NCBI GenBank assembly: GCA_016720905.1
Contig: JADKJT010000024.1
Span: forward strand, 1-64,000
DNA from: Gemmatimonadaceae bacterium
GTDB lineage: Bacteria > Gemmatimonadota > Gemmatimonadetes > Gemmatimonadales > Gemmatimonadaceae
Direction: 5' to 3'
Length of the DNA: 64,000 bases
The notes under the pieces are model-generated. The model was not told the DNA's origin. It did not search any database and saw only the letters and a program-made list of their open reading frames with translations. The position numbers were made by a program, and so were the translations under genes. Position 1 is the first letter of the stretch; the number at the start of each line of letters is the position of its first letter. Positions 31,884 to 40,397 of the stretch are shown here, one piece after another.

Positions 31884-33278
31884 TCAGCCACCGACCAGAA
31901 GCGTTTCGCGACCTTCCAGTCGCAGCACACTGCACACCGGATCGCTGGCCTGCGCCGGCAGTGTCACTACCACACCGTTGTCCACGCGTCGCGCCGGCAG
32001 CGTATCAAGGGGGGACGCGCCCATCATGGTGACGCGCGACGGCAGCGTCTGCAGGCCCGGCAGCAGCAGTTCGCGCGCCGCCGGCCAGGTGGGCAGGAAC
32101 ACATTCACGCGATCGCCCAACGGGGACTTGGTGGCGCGAAAGGCCGTGCCGGCAAACGGTGAGGCGGTCGTGCCGTGAATGGCGTCACCATGGCGATCCA
32201 TCCAGCGGGCCAGTCCCTGCAAGCGGTCGATGCTCTCCGGTGGAATCGCCCCGGAAGCCAGCGGTCCGACATTCAGCAACAGGTTGCCACCCTTCGACGC
32301 GGTTTCCGACAACATCGACACCAACTGCGGCGTCGATTTGAAGTCTTTGTCGGCGCGGTTGTAGCCCCAGTTCTGGTTCATGGTAATGCACGATTCCCAG
32401 TCGACACCGGGCAGACCCTTGTCGGGGATGTTCTGCTCCGGCGTGCCGAAATCGCCGATGGCCCCAATGCGTGCGTCCTCCATGCCGGCGCGATTGGGCG
32501 CGACCCGGTTGTTCACCAGCACATTGGGTTGCAGTGCGCGGCACTTGTCGGCCAATGCCGCACCCAGTTCGCGCGTCCACGTGCTTTCCCATTCGCCGTC
32601 AAACCACATCACGCCGATGTCGCCGTATTGCGTGAGCAGCTCTTCCACCTGCGCGTGCAGGAACTCCACATACTTCGTGAGCGACGCGCCATCGGCCGGC
32701 CGCTGCGGTGCTTCCCAGTCGCGGCGCGGCAGGTAGTCGGGATGGTGCCAATCCATGATGGAGTGGTACCAGCAGGGCACTACCCCATGTCGACGACAGG
32801 CGTCGGACACCAAACGCATCATGTCGCGCTGATCACCGGTGCGGGACACATTGAAGTTCCCGTGCTTCGAGGGCCACAGCGCGAACCCGTCGTGATGCTT
32901 GGTGGTGATCACCAGGTAGCGCATGCCGGCCCGCGCGGCCATCCGGGCAAGACCATCCGGATCAAATCCGGTGGGCTGCCAACGCATGAGCAGCTTGTCG
33001 TACTCGTCAATCGGGATCTTGGCGTTGTTGCGAATCCACTCGCCGTAATTGGTCTTGCCTCCCCACTCGCCGGCGAGGATGGCATACAGCCCCCAGTGTA
33101 CGAACATCCCGAACCGGGCCTCGCGCCACCAGGCCATGCGGTCGGCGGCTGGTGCTCCATGCGGAGCCGTGGGAGCGATGGTCGACCAATCGGTCGGCAG
33201 GGCGGCGAGGCGGGAAGCGCCCGCCGTGGCGAGCGCGGCCTGCGCGCTCGAGCGAAGGAAATCGCGACGTTGCATCAT
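31884..33278 (-). CDS. GH29 alpha-L-fucosidase, Tat-exported
   Basis: A 464-residue glycoside hydrolase of family 29, a retaining exo-fucosidase that releases alpha-L-fucose from glycans. Seen: a twin-arginine signal (MMQRRDFLRSSAQAALATAG), WWREARFGMFVHWGLYA, the family signature KHHDGFALWPS (128-138), WYHSIMDWHHPDY and the nucleophile region GVMWFDGEWE with D227. The acid/base residue is variable in this family and cannot be named safely. Length and motif order are normal. It is the first gene of a probable three-gene operon (fucosidase, LanC-like, CobW-like) and lies downstream of a TonB-dependent receptor separated by a strong hairpin, suggesting polysaccharide or glycoprotein use at the cell surface. 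Confidence 0.88.
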   Translation of the reverse strand: MMQRRDFLRSSAQAALATAGASRLAALPTDWSTIAPTAPHGAPAADRMAWWREARFGMFVHWGLYAILAGEWGGKTNYGEWIRNNAKIPIDEYDKLLMRWQPTGFDPDGLARMAARAGMRYLVITTKHHDGFALWPSKHGNFNVSRTGDQRDMMRLVSDACRRHGVVPCWYHSIMDWHHPDYLPRRDWEAPQRPADGASLTKYVEFLHAQVEELLTQYGDIGVMWFDGEWESTWTRELGAALADKCRALQPNVLVNNRVAPNRAGMEDARIGAIGDFGTPEQNIPDKGLPGVDWESCITMNQNWGYNRADKDFKSTPQLVSMLSETASKGGNLLLNVGPLASGAIPPESIDRLQGLARWMDRHGDAIHGTTASPFAGTAFRATKSPLGDRVNVFLPTWPAARELLLPGLQTLPSRVTMMGASPLDTLPARRVDNGVVVTLPAQASDPVCSVLRLEGRETLLVGG

Positions 33279-33322
33279 GCCGAAATTCTACGCCCTCGGC
33301 GATCCCGGCGCGATGGTCTACG

Positions 33323-33358
33323 CGGAGGGCCGACCGAGCGCGCTCGGCCGACCCTCCG
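33323..33358 (-). terminator. Strong hairpin after the TonB-dependent receptor
   Basis: CGGAGGGCCGACCGAGCG (33323-33340) and CGCTCGGCCGACCCTCCG (33341-33358) are inverted copies with two mismatches and no loop beyond the central bases. It lies 9 bases past the receptor's stop and before the fucosidase gene on the same strand. No T-run follows, so it may instead stabilise the receptor mRNA. Confidence 0.5.
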
Positions 33359-33367
33359 CCGACACAC

Positions 33368-35689
33368 CTAGAAAGTCGATCCCACCGACAGGAACACCAA
33401 TCGGCGTGCGCCCGTCTGCAGCGTCTGGATATCGCCCTTGACGGCAAACCCGCCCGTACCGACCGATCCGATATAGTCGGTATCCAGCAGATTGACCACA
33501 TTGAGCTGGACCGTGACGTTCTTGGCCACGCCCAACCGCTCAAAACGATAGCCGACGCCCGCGTCCATCGTGGTATACGAGGGCACGGACAGGTCGTTCT
33601 GAATGGTGATGAAGCGCTTGTCGACGAACCGCGCGCCAAGGGTGCCATTCCAGCCCTTCTGGGCAAACCGAATGGTCGTGTTGGCCATCAGCTGCGGGGC
33701 ATCCACCACCGACTTGCCACCGGACAGCACGGTGGTGGTGCCGGTCTTGTAGTCGTCGTTGATCTTCGAGCTGTTGTAGGACGCCGTGTTGGCCCAGCTC
33801 AGCGCCGGGGTGAGCTTCAGATTGAGCAGCCCCTCAACACCGCGTGACGACACCGTGCCGACGTTGGAGATGACGGAGGCGCAGGTGGCCGTCAACTGGC
33901 AGTTGGCGGTGGCAACCAGTCGGTTGCGGTAGTCGATCACATACGCCGAGATCGACCCTTCCATCTTCTCCCGCCGAGTGCGGAGCCCCAGATCCACCGA
34001 CGTCGCGCGCTCCGGCTTGGTGTTCGCCTTGAAGGCATCGAAACCGCCGGCCGACAGGTTGTAGATGCCTGACTGCGGGCTCAACGGGTACTGATTGATG
34101 TTTTCGGAGTAGTTCGAGAACAGTTGCTCCGTGGCATTCAACATCCACACGGCGCCAACCTGCGGGAGGAACGCGCCCTTGGCCGACACACTCAGGTTCG
34201 GGCGACCCGGGTCGCCGAACGTCTTGGCGTTGGCGGTGTTGCCGTTGCTGTTAAAATCGGCGTTGACGTTCACGTACTTGGCACCGTACGTGAGTTTGAG
34301 CCGATCGGCGGCAAACACGTTGGTGTTCTGCGCGTACAACATCGTCGTGGTGATGTCGCCCGTGCGATCGAAGAAGAGCCGGATGTTGTTGTTGAAGTCC
34401 ACGGCGGGGCCCGTCTGGTAATTCACCAGACCCCAGCCCATCCGTCGGATGTTGGTGGTGTTGCTTTCATACCAGATGCCAGTCTCCAACGCATTGCCGC
34501 CGAGATTCGCCGTCAGCTTGGCATTGGCGCCGGTGCGCTGCCCATCGTACTGCGTCTGACGGAAGAAGATCGGATCGGCGCTCCACGTGCTGGGTCCGTA
34601 CGTGGGGGCGTGCCAGTCGCCATTGCCCTTGTTGGTATGGAAGTACGGCTGCACCGTCAGTCGGGCGCTTGCACCCAGTGTGAAATCGGCGAGCAGGTAG
34701 GCCAAGTGGTCACGACGCGCGCCAAGCGATGACTGCCAGTAGGCTTCGTCTTCCTGCCCTGACGTGTTCGCGTACTGTTTCGCCAGGTTCCAGTCGCTGA
34801 ACTGATCCCAGTCGCGACCACTCTGCTTGTAGCGTGCCAGCGTCAGGTCCACGTAGTCCGCTTCGTTGCGATTGGAGAACGAGTAGAAACCCGTGACCTT
34901 GGTCGAACCCAGGAACGCCACGGCCTTGCCGTTCACTTGTTCAAGCCACGTCTGCCCATCATGGAAGAGGCCATTCTGGTTCAGCAGCCCCTTGTTGATC
35001 GGTGAGGCCGTCTCACCGGCGCCTTTCCACTTGTCGTTGTCCTGACGCGTGAAGCTGAGATAGCCGCTCAGACCTTTTTCTCCGCGCGTCCAGAATCCGG
35101 TGTCATAGCGGCCCGTGGTGCGATAGGTGTTGGCGCCGCCCACCGTCTGCTTCAACAGGAAGCTGCGCTGGGCATTGGGCGCATCGGATGCGTACTGCAC
35201 CACGCCACCCAGGTTGTTGGCCGATGACGTACCCAACGCGCCGCTCCCCTGCGCGACGCTGGCGCCGGCGAGATTCTCCGCATCAACCGCGCGGCCGATG
35301 CCGAGTCCGTTGAAGTTGCCATAGCTCATATCGCCAAGGGGCAGACCGTCAAACGTCTGGCCCACCTGTTGTGTCTGAAATCCGCGCATCGTCACGCGAT
35401 TGGACCATTCGTACTGTCCCCAGGGATCGGAGCTGTTGAAGTTCACGCCGGGCAGCCGCTCCAACACCTTGAGCGCGCTGGTGCCCGCGGGACGCTCCTG
35501 CAATTCACGCTTGGTGAGTGCATTGGCCGTGCGGGCCTCGCCCTGGCCCGATGCTGAGGCGGTGATCTGCACAGTGCCCAGCTGTTGCGTGGAATCCTTC
35601 TTCTGCGGGACCTTCGCTGCCGGCTGCTGCGCGCCGAGTTGAGCTGCGCAGAGCGCGAGCCCGGCGGCGGTGAGGATGCGCTGACGCAT
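33368..35689 (-). CDS. TonB-dependent receptor
   Basis: An intact 773-residue outer-membrane receptor. ATG 35689 starts a signal peptide (ILTAAGLALCAAQLGAQQ). The plug domain runs from LGTVQITASASGQG through LKVLERLPGVNFNSSDPWGQ, RVTMRGFQTQQVGQTFDGLP and GALGTSSANNLGGVVQYAS. Barrel strands follow to a terminal aromatic strand ending LVFLSVGSTF, as needed for BAM insertion. LRTRREKMEGSISAYVIDYR and NLLDTDYIGSVG are typical late-barrel motifs. There is no CarboxypepD_reg domain, so this is a short FecA/BtuB-type layout rather than SusC. Substrate unknown; the adjacent fucosidase hints at glycans but is not proof. A frame extension to ATG 35734 lacks signal-peptide character. Confidence 0.85.
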   Translation of the reverse strand: MRQRILTAAGLALCAAQLGAQQPAAKVPQKKDSTQQLGTVQITASASGQGEARTANALTKRELQERPAGTSALKVLERLPGVNFNSSDPWGQYEWSNRVTMRGFQTQQVGQTFDGLPLGDMSYGNFNGLGIGRAVDAENLAGASVAQGSGALGTSSANNLGGVVQYASDAPNAQRSFLLKQTVGGANTYRTTGRYDTGFWTRGEKGLSGYLSFTRQDNDKWKGAGETASPINKGLLNQNGLFHDGQTWLEQVNGKAVAFLGSTKVTGFYSFSNRNEADYVDLTLARYKQSGRDWDQFSDWNLAKQYANTSGQEDEAYWQSSLGARRDHLAYLLADFTLGASARLTVQPYFHTNKGNGDWHAPTYGPSTWSADPIFFRQTQYDGQRTGANAKLTANLGGNALETGIWYESNTTNIRRMGWGLVNYQTGPAVDFNNNIRLFFDRTGDITTTMLYAQNTNVFAADRLKLTYGAKYVNVNADFNSNGNTANAKTFGDPGRPNLSVSAKGAFLPQVGAVWMLNATEQLFSNYSENINQYPLSPQSGIYNLSAGGFDAFKANTKPERATSVDLGLRTRREKMEGSISAYVIDYRNRLVATANCQLTATCASVISNVGTVSSRGVEGLLNLKLTPALSWANTASYNSSKINDDYKTGTTTVLSGGKSVVDAPQLMANTTIRFAQKGWNGTLGARFVDKRFITIQNDLSVPSYTTMDAGVGYRFERLGVAKNVTVQLNVVNLLDTDYIGSVGTGGFAVKGDIQTLQTGARRLVFLSVGSTF

Positions 35690-35833
35690 GAGTTCTTGAA
35701 GCTCCGAATGAGGGATAGGCGCGGAGAGGCACACTTCCGATCGCGAGCCAACATTCAGCGTACCCTGTCACGAACGTCCCTAGGTAAGTCCGTCAGTCCG
35801 GTAAAGAACCGTCAACGCCATGTAACGGGGCCG

Positions 35834-35849
35834 CCATTGTAACAATTGG
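35834..35849. promoter_or_regulatory. Possible operator palindrome
   Basis: CCATTGTAACAATTGG is nearly self-complementary around ATTGT-A-ACAAT and lies in the 196-base divergent region between the TonB-dependent receptor and the HEITH protein. The rest of this region is not otherwise marked; no convincing -35/-10 pair was found. Confidence 0.25.
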
Positions 35850-35885
35850 TGCAGCAGCGTGGATGGTCGGCCGAGACCAACAGCC

Positions 35886-36401
35886 ATGATTGGGAGAATG
35901 GGTGTCGCGGCCATGCTGCTGATGGTGGGTTCGCCGCTCTCGGCGCAGGAACTCCGGGCGCGCCGCGACCTTGCCGTCGAGATCGCACTGGTGCAACGCG
36001 CCCGTGACTCGATCGCCGTCGAACTCGAGCAGGCTCTGCCTGCCGCCCGCGTGAAGACCGTACCGCCCGGATGGCGGGCGTCGGTGCGGGCCGTCGAGCG
36101 ACGGTTGAATCTGGGCTGGTGGGGACCGGAGCCAATCCTGCTGCTGGTCTCCGACGGCGGGGCCGGGTTTCGCTGTCGAGGCGGGGCGGAGTCAGGTGCC
36201 GACCGTTGCCGAGGTCGCACCGAGGCCGTCCGAGAGCGCGGTGACACGAATTCGACCGTCGCGATCGTGATGATCTTTGCCTCGTCCGCGTGGCTTGAGC
36301 GTGACGTGTGGGAACACGAGATCACCCACGCGCTGCTGATACAGCACGGCTTTGTGCGCGAGAGCGCGCAGCACGACGCTCGACACTTCGCGCGGCGCTA
36401 G
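35886..36401 (+). CDS. Small exported protein with HExxH zinc-binding motif
   Basis: A 171-residue protein with a signal peptide (MGVAAMLLMVGSPLSAQ) and a helix-rich N-terminal half (RRDLAVEIALVQRARDSIAV). Near the C-terminus is VWEHEITHALLIQHGF: the HEITH sequence is an HExxH zinc-binding motif inside a predicted helix, with later His residues (QHDARHF) that could provide the third ligand. The layout resembles small gluzincin-like peptidases or Zn-dependent domains found in exported proteins, but the fold is too short for a full known peptidase. ATG 35886 or 35898 is the start; an ATG at 35859 lies before the signal peptide. Convergent with the small gene at 36405. Confidence 0.55.
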   Translation: MIGRMGVAAMLLMVGSPLSAQELRARRDLAVEIALVQRARDSIAVELEQALPAARVKTVPPGWRASVRAVERRLNLGWWGPEPILLLVSDGGAGFRCRGGAESGADRCRGRTEAVRERGDTNSTVAIVMIFASSAWLERDVWEHEITHALLIQHGFVRESAQHDARHFARR

Positions 36402-36404
36402 CGA

Positions 36405-36782
36405 CTACCGCATCGGCTCCACGTCCCGCGCCGATCGGGGCGCGCCGGCGCTGGCGTCGCCATGCCAGTTCTCCGGAAATCCCTGAAGGGGAGGCCGGAT
36501 TCGCATCGGTGGCGCGAACGACTCGGCGTCGTCGGACAGCGCATTCTGACTCATCAGATATTCAAGGACACTGGCGACGGTGAAAACGGCGGGCGTGTCG
36601 GCACGTTTCATTGGGTCACGGAGCGCGAAGTGTGGGAACATTGATCGGACACCTGCAAATTGGGTCGCACTGTGCGTATCGCAATCGCCCATTCGGGGGA
36701 TCGCGGCACTCATCCCGCAGAGCCAGTCCGTCGGGATCAGTTTTCCGTCATGCGTGTTGTGGTGTGCCGAGAGTGCATGCAT
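36405..36782 (-). CDS. Possible small protein of unknown function
   Basis: An open frame of 125 residues from ATG 36782, which lies 4 bases past the ADOP permease stop, so it could be translationally coupled. The product shows no signal peptide, membrane span or known motif. Its middle (DTPAVFTVASVLEYLMSQNA) could be a helix; the end is Pro/Ala-rich. Codon use is less GC-biased at third positions than in the neighbours, so coding status is uncertain. The frame extends to 36881 but that part lies inside the permease gene. If it is not a gene, this stretch is simply the 3' flank of the permease operon. Confidence 0.35.
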   Translation of the reverse strand: MHALSAHHNTHDGKLIPTDWLCGMSAAIPRMGDCDTHSATQFAGVRSMFPHFALRDPMKRADTPAVFTVASVLEYLMSQNALSDDAESFAPPMRIRPPLQGFPENWHGDASAGAPRSARDVEPMR

Positions 36783-36786
36783 CGCC

Positions 36787-39369
36787 TCAATCGGCCCGGA
36801 GTGACTCCAACGGGTCGACGTGTACCGCCCGCCACGCCGGGAGCAGCGTGGCCACAAGGGCCGTCCCCGCAAGAATGCCAATCGCGGTCGCGAAGGTCAC
36901 GGGGTCCAGAGGACTCAAACCGTATAGCGAGCTGCGCAACAGCTGCGCGGCCCCGGCCGCAGCCACAACGCCGATGACCAGTCCAAATCCTACGGCTCTT
37001 GCACTGGCTCGTAGCACCATGCGCACGACGCGTGCCGGCGTGGCACCAAGCGCCATGCGCACGCCAATGTCGTGCTGTCGTTGACGCACCCAGTACGAGA
37101 ACACACCAAACATCCCGACCGACGCCAGCAAGAGCGCCAGCACACCAATGGCGCCAGCTACCGTGGCAGCGAATACCGACGTACTGAGCGCTTGATCCAC
37201 GTACCATGTATACGAACGAAGCGATGCGCCCAGCGACGGATCTCGTGCCATGATCGCTTTGACGAGCCGTTGTGCGCCGGTCACATCGCCGCGCACGATC
37301 ACGCGCGGAGACGTCTGCCACTGAAATGACTGGTAGATCGCGGTTTGCGGGTCACCCAGCCCGACGTCACGTATTGTGGGGACTATGCCAACGACGGTCC
37401 GAGGGACGCTGTCCACCAACAACGTGACGCCGAGCGCCTGATTGGGGCCTCCCAGTTGTTCGGCGAGTAGCCGGTTGATGACCACCTCGGTCCGGCCGGA
37501 CGCACCCGCCGCGAAGGGTCGACCTGCCAACAGAGGAATGCCGAGAACACGGAAGTACTCGGGCGTCGCATTGACGACGGGCATCGTCTGCCGATCGGTA
37601 CGACCGGGCACCCAGACGCGTCGAACAGCGTTCTGCAACGGGGAGTACTCGCTGAACGCGACCTGTGTGAGCCGCAGGCCGGTGACCAACTCCGGCAGTT
37701 CGGTCGACAGGCGCTCGCTGCGACCCGCTTCATCCTCGTTGCCCGGAACGCTGACGGTCACTTCCGTCACGTCCGCAACGGCGAATCCGAGGTTGGTGGT
37801 TTGCTGGGCGCGAATCTGTCGCAGGAACAATCCCGCCGACACCAGCAGCACGAGACAGAACACGACTTGCGCGGACAGGAATACCGATCGCAACGGCAAT
37901 TGCTGTCGCTGGACGGTGGCCGGGCGCGTCGCGTGAAGCGCCGGGGCCAATCCGAAGAGCAAGCAACTCAGCACGGCGAGCCCAAGCGTGAACATCAGGG
38001 TGTTGGCGTCGGTCGAGAAACCCAGTATCGCCGACTCCGTCGTAAGGGTTCGCATCACCCACGGTGGCACCACGCGCGCGATGGCCAAGGCGGGCAGGCC
38101 GGCCAACAGTGCCAACAGCAAGCTCTCGGTCATGAGCTGTCGAATCAATCGGCCGCGCGACGCCCCCAGCGCCAGCCGGATGCGAATTTCCCGCTCGCGC
38201 GAGGCGGCGCGCGCCAAGAGCAGGTTGGCCACGTTGGCGCAAGCCAACAGCATGACTACGCCCACGCCGCCTCCAATCAACAGGAAGACGGGCAGTACCT
38301 CGCGCGACACATTGGGCCCTGAGGAACCCACCGCCGTAAACGACTGTACGAGGGCGGTGCGGTCCACCGTATCGATGCCCGGACGCCTGGTCTGTGCCAG
38401 CAACGCCGTCAATTCCGACCGCGCCGCTTCCCGAGAGACACCAGGGGCGAGTCGCGCGCCAACGCTCACGCAGCATTGATCTGTGTGAGTCAACGCGGTC
38501 TTCGAGCGCCGATCGCGAGGCCGCACGATCGTCATCGCGGTCAACGGTATCCATCCATCGACGCCGACCAAGTCGGTGCCGTCGAAACCGGCAGCGGCCA
38601 CGCCAATCACGGTGAATGGCACGCCTTTCACTCGAACGGTGCTACCCAGGACATCGGGCGACGACGACAGGGTGGTGCGCCAATAGTGATGACTGAGTAC
38701 GATCACCGACTGCGGCGAGCCCACTCGATCCTCATCCGGCGTGAACTCGCGACCGCGGGCCATCGGAATTCCCAGCACCGTGAAGTAGCCGGCACGCACC
38801 GGTGCTGCGGTCACGCTGCCAGTGCCGTCGGGGCGAGTGCGATCATAGGCGATGAGACCATCAAGTGACCGCGCCCGGGACTCGAACATCGCAATCTGAT
38901 CCAGCGAAAAGCCGGCGCTGAATCGATCGTACTTGGTGCCTGGCGAGATCGCGTACAGCGCCACAAGACGCTCAGGCTCACGGACGCTCCAACCGCGCAG
39001 CGCGAAGGCGTTGAAACCGCTGAAGGCCGCCGCCGAAAAGCCGAGTCCACCGGTGAGCCCAAGAATCGCCACCGCGGCAAACACCGGCTGCCGTCGCAGC
39101 GACCGCGCGCCATAGCGAAGATCCTGCCAGACGCTCTCCATCCACCCCGTCAGCCACACATTGCGCGACACTTCCCGCATTACGGTCACGTTGCCCATGG
39201 CCCGATGCGCCGCCGCGTCGGCATCGGACGGCGACAGCCCTTGCGCCTCGAGTGCGCGCCGCTTCAGCTCGAGGTGATGCGCGAGCTCCTCCTTGAGCTC
39301 CGCGCTGTGTCGCCGCCACCGCAGCCACACCCGCAATCGACGCCACAGGCGCCCCGCATCGTCAACCAT
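36787..39369 (-). CDS. ADOP/MacB-type ABC transporter permease
   Basis: An 860-residue permease of the 'acidobacterial duplicated orphan permease' type: two MacB_PCD-FtsX units in one chain. The N-terminal cytoplasmic stretch (LKEELAHHLELKRRALEAQG) is the typical PadR-linked leader. First unit: DLRYGARSLRRQPVFAAVAI then a periplasmic domain (LVALYAISPGTKYDRFSAGF), with FtsX spans near VFLLIGGGVGVVMLLACANV and NLLLARAASREREIRIRLAL. Second unit: VFCLVLLVSAGLFLRQIRAQ and a final FtsX domain (AGAIGVLALLLASVGMFGVFSYW, QRQHDIGVRMALGATPARVV). No ATPase is encoded here, as usual for orphan permeases. It overlaps the PadR gene by 8 bases. Confidence 0.88.
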   Translation of the reverse strand: MVDDAGRLWRRLRVWLRWRRHSAELKEELAHHLELKRRALEAQGLSPSDADAAAHRAMGNVTVMREVSRNVWLTGWMESVWQDLRYGARSLRRQPVFAAVAILGLTGGLGFSAAAFSGFNAFALRGWSVREPERLVALYAISPGTKYDRFSAGFSLDQIAMFESRARSLDGLIAYDRTRPDGTGSVTAAPVRAGYFTVLGIPMARGREFTPDEDRVGSPQSVIVLSHHYWRTTLSSSPDVLGSTVRVKGVPFTVIGVAAAGFDGTDLVGVDGWIPLTAMTIVRPRDRRSKTALTHTDQCCVSVGARLAPGVSREAARSELTALLAQTRRPGIDTVDRTALVQSFTAVGSSGPNVSREVLPVFLLIGGGVGVVMLLACANVANLLLARAASREREIRIRLALGASRGRLIRQLMTESLLLALLAGLPALAIARVVPPWVMRTLTTESAILGFSTDANTLMFTLGLAVLSCLLFGLAPALHATRPATVQRQQLPLRSVFLSAQVVFCLVLLVSAGLFLRQIRAQQTTNLGFAVADVTEVTVSVPGNEDEAGRSERLSTELPELVTGLRLTQVAFSEYSPLQNAVRRVWVPGRTDRQTMPVVNATPEYFRVLGIPLLAGRPFAAGASGRTEVVINRLLAEQLGGPNQALGVTLLVDSVPRTVVGIVPTIRDVGLGDPQTAIYQSFQWQTSPRVIVRGDVTGAQRLVKAIMARDPSLGASLRSYTWYVDQALSTSVFAATVAGAIGVLALLLASVGMFGVFSYWVRQRQHDIGVRMALGATPARVVRMVLRASARAVGFGLVIGVVAAAGAAQLLRSSLYGLSPLDPVTFATAIGILAGTALVATLLPAWRAVHVDPLESLRAD

Positions 39370-39712
39370 GCGCGAGCACCCGCTGAATGGCCCGCATCAT
39401 GCGCGTGAACTCGTCGCGTTCAACCGCCAGCTGCTTCTTCCCGGTGGCCGTGAGCGTGTAGTACCGCGCACGACGGTTGTTGTCCGAGATCCCCCACTCG
39501 GCCTTCACCCACCCTTCCAGCAACAGTCGCTGCAGCGCGGGATACAACGAGCTTTCCCCCACGTGCAACACCTGCTCCGAGCGCTGGCTCAGATACTCGG
39601 CGATGCCGTAGCCGTGCTTGCGCCCCGAGGTGAGGGACTTGAGCACCAGCAGGTCGAGGGTGCCCGGTAGCAGGGCCGGGGATTCACGAGGTGGCACGGG
39701 CGGTTCTCCCAT
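39362..39712 (-). CDS. PadR-family transcriptional regulator
   Basis: A 116-residue winged-helix regulator of the PadR family, subfamily with a short C-terminus. Seen: LPGTLDLLVLKSLTSGRKHGYGIAEYLSQ (the classical helix-turn-helix opening), SSLYPALQRLLLEGWVKAEW and the wing NRRARYYTLTATGKKQLA. Such PadR genes sit directly upstream of ADOP permeases in Acidobacteriota and Gemmatimonadota. The stop overlaps the permease start by 8 bases, so the two are translationally coupled. A strong promoter and a perfect palindrome lie just upstream (39727-39777), with a matching half-site across the start codon, indicating autoregulation. The start ATG 39712 has no visible Shine-Dalgarno, fitting a very short leader. 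Confidence 0.9.
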   Translation of the reverse strand: MGEPPVPPRESPALLPGTLDLLVLKSLTSGRKHGYGIAEYLSQRSEQVLHVGESSLYPALQRLLLEGWVKAEWGISDNNRRARYYTLTATGKKQLAVERDEFTRMMRAIQRVLAHG

Positions 39713-39715
39713 CGA
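39706..39715 (-). promoter_or_regulatory. Second PadR half-site overlapping the start codon
   Basis: CTCCCATCGA at 39706-39715 repeats the left arm of the operator at 39756-39765 exactly, 50 bases away (close to five helical turns). It includes the padR start codon, so a bound regulator here could block initiation. Confidence 0.4.
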
Positions 39716-39726
39716 GGGTCGAGGGG

Positions 39727-39755
39727 AGCATGCGCTGCCGCCAACACCCTGTCAA
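39727..39755 (-). promoter_or_regulatory. Promoter of padR-ADOP
   Basis: On the minus strand TTGACA (39755-39750), a perfect -35 box, is followed after 17 bases by CATGCT (39732-39727) as the -10 box. The expected transcript start is close to 39720, giving a leader of under 10 bases before the padR ATG at 39712. Confidence 0.6.
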
Positions 39756-39756
39756 C

Positions 39757-39777
39757 TCCCATCGACCATCGATGGGA
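39757..39777 (-). promoter_or_regulatory. Perfect palindrome, probable PadR operator
   Basis: TCCCATCGA (39757-39765) and TCGATGGGA (39769-39777) are exact inverted copies around CCA. It ends one base upstream of the -35 box of the padR promoter. A dimeric winged-helix regulator encoded by the next gene is the obvious candidate binder. Confidence 0.55.
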
Positions 39778-39800
39778 ACGCGGCCGGATGAACTCCGCGC

Positions 39801-40397
39801 CTACGCGCCGGCCGCGCGGTCGGCCGCGTCCTGGCGACGCTGCGCCTCCTGCCAGTCCACCGTGGGCGCCACGTCACGGTCGTCGAGCGCCAGACTGGCC
39901 ATCGCGCGCTCCACCACCGGCGCGCCAAGCGCCTCCGGCAGGGCGAGGCCGAACGCCAACTCGGCCCGGCGACACAATCGCTCCTCGCGCGACATGTCGT
40001 CACCATCGTGGTGTGCGCCCATGGCGTTCACCCGCGCATGAATGCCTTCATGCACAATCGACGAGGCCACCGGAGCGGCCGAGATGTCGCGTCGCGCCAG
40101 GAACGTGAGTTCGGTGATGATCACCCGCTCGCCGGGGAGATAGGCGCCGCGGCAGGCAAACCGCTCCACGCGGATACCCTGGATGTCGCGTTGCAAATGA
40201 CGCAGGCGCCAGGGTTGATGCGTGTGAATGAGATCGAGCGCCTCGGTGAGTCGATGGACCACATCGGCGGTGGCGATGTCGGGTCGCGTGTTGTTCACCG
40301 ACACCGGGACACCGCGAATGGTGAAATACTCTACCGTCGAACGCATAGCGGACGCTCCGGTCACCAGCGCGACAAGGCGATTGAAGAATGACGGCAT
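39801..40397 (-). CDS. Protein with HExxH motif, coupled to the YfcC-like carrier
   Basis: A 198-residue protein, no signal peptide. ATG 40397 shares its A with the TGA of the upstream carrier gene (TGATG), implying translational coupling. The sequence has a beta/alpha N-terminal half (VEYFTIRGVPVSVNNTRPDI) and then ITELTFLARR leading into VASSIVHEGIHARVNAMGAH, an HExxH motif (HEGIH) with nearby His. It is followed by an acidic helical part with Cys (REERLCRRAELAFGLAL). The set resembles a small putative metallopeptidase of unknown specificity. It is not the same protein as the HEITH protein at 36 kb. Confidence 0.6.
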   Translation of the reverse strand: MPSFFNRLVALVTGASAMRSTVEYFTIRGVPVSVNNTRPDIATADVVHRLTEALDLIHTHQPWRLRHLQRDIQGIRVERFACRGAYLPGERVIITELTFLARRDISAAPVASSIVHEGIHARVNAMGAHHDGDDMSREERLCRRAELAFGLALPEALGAPVVERAMASLALDDRDVAPTVDWQEAQRRQDAADRAAGA

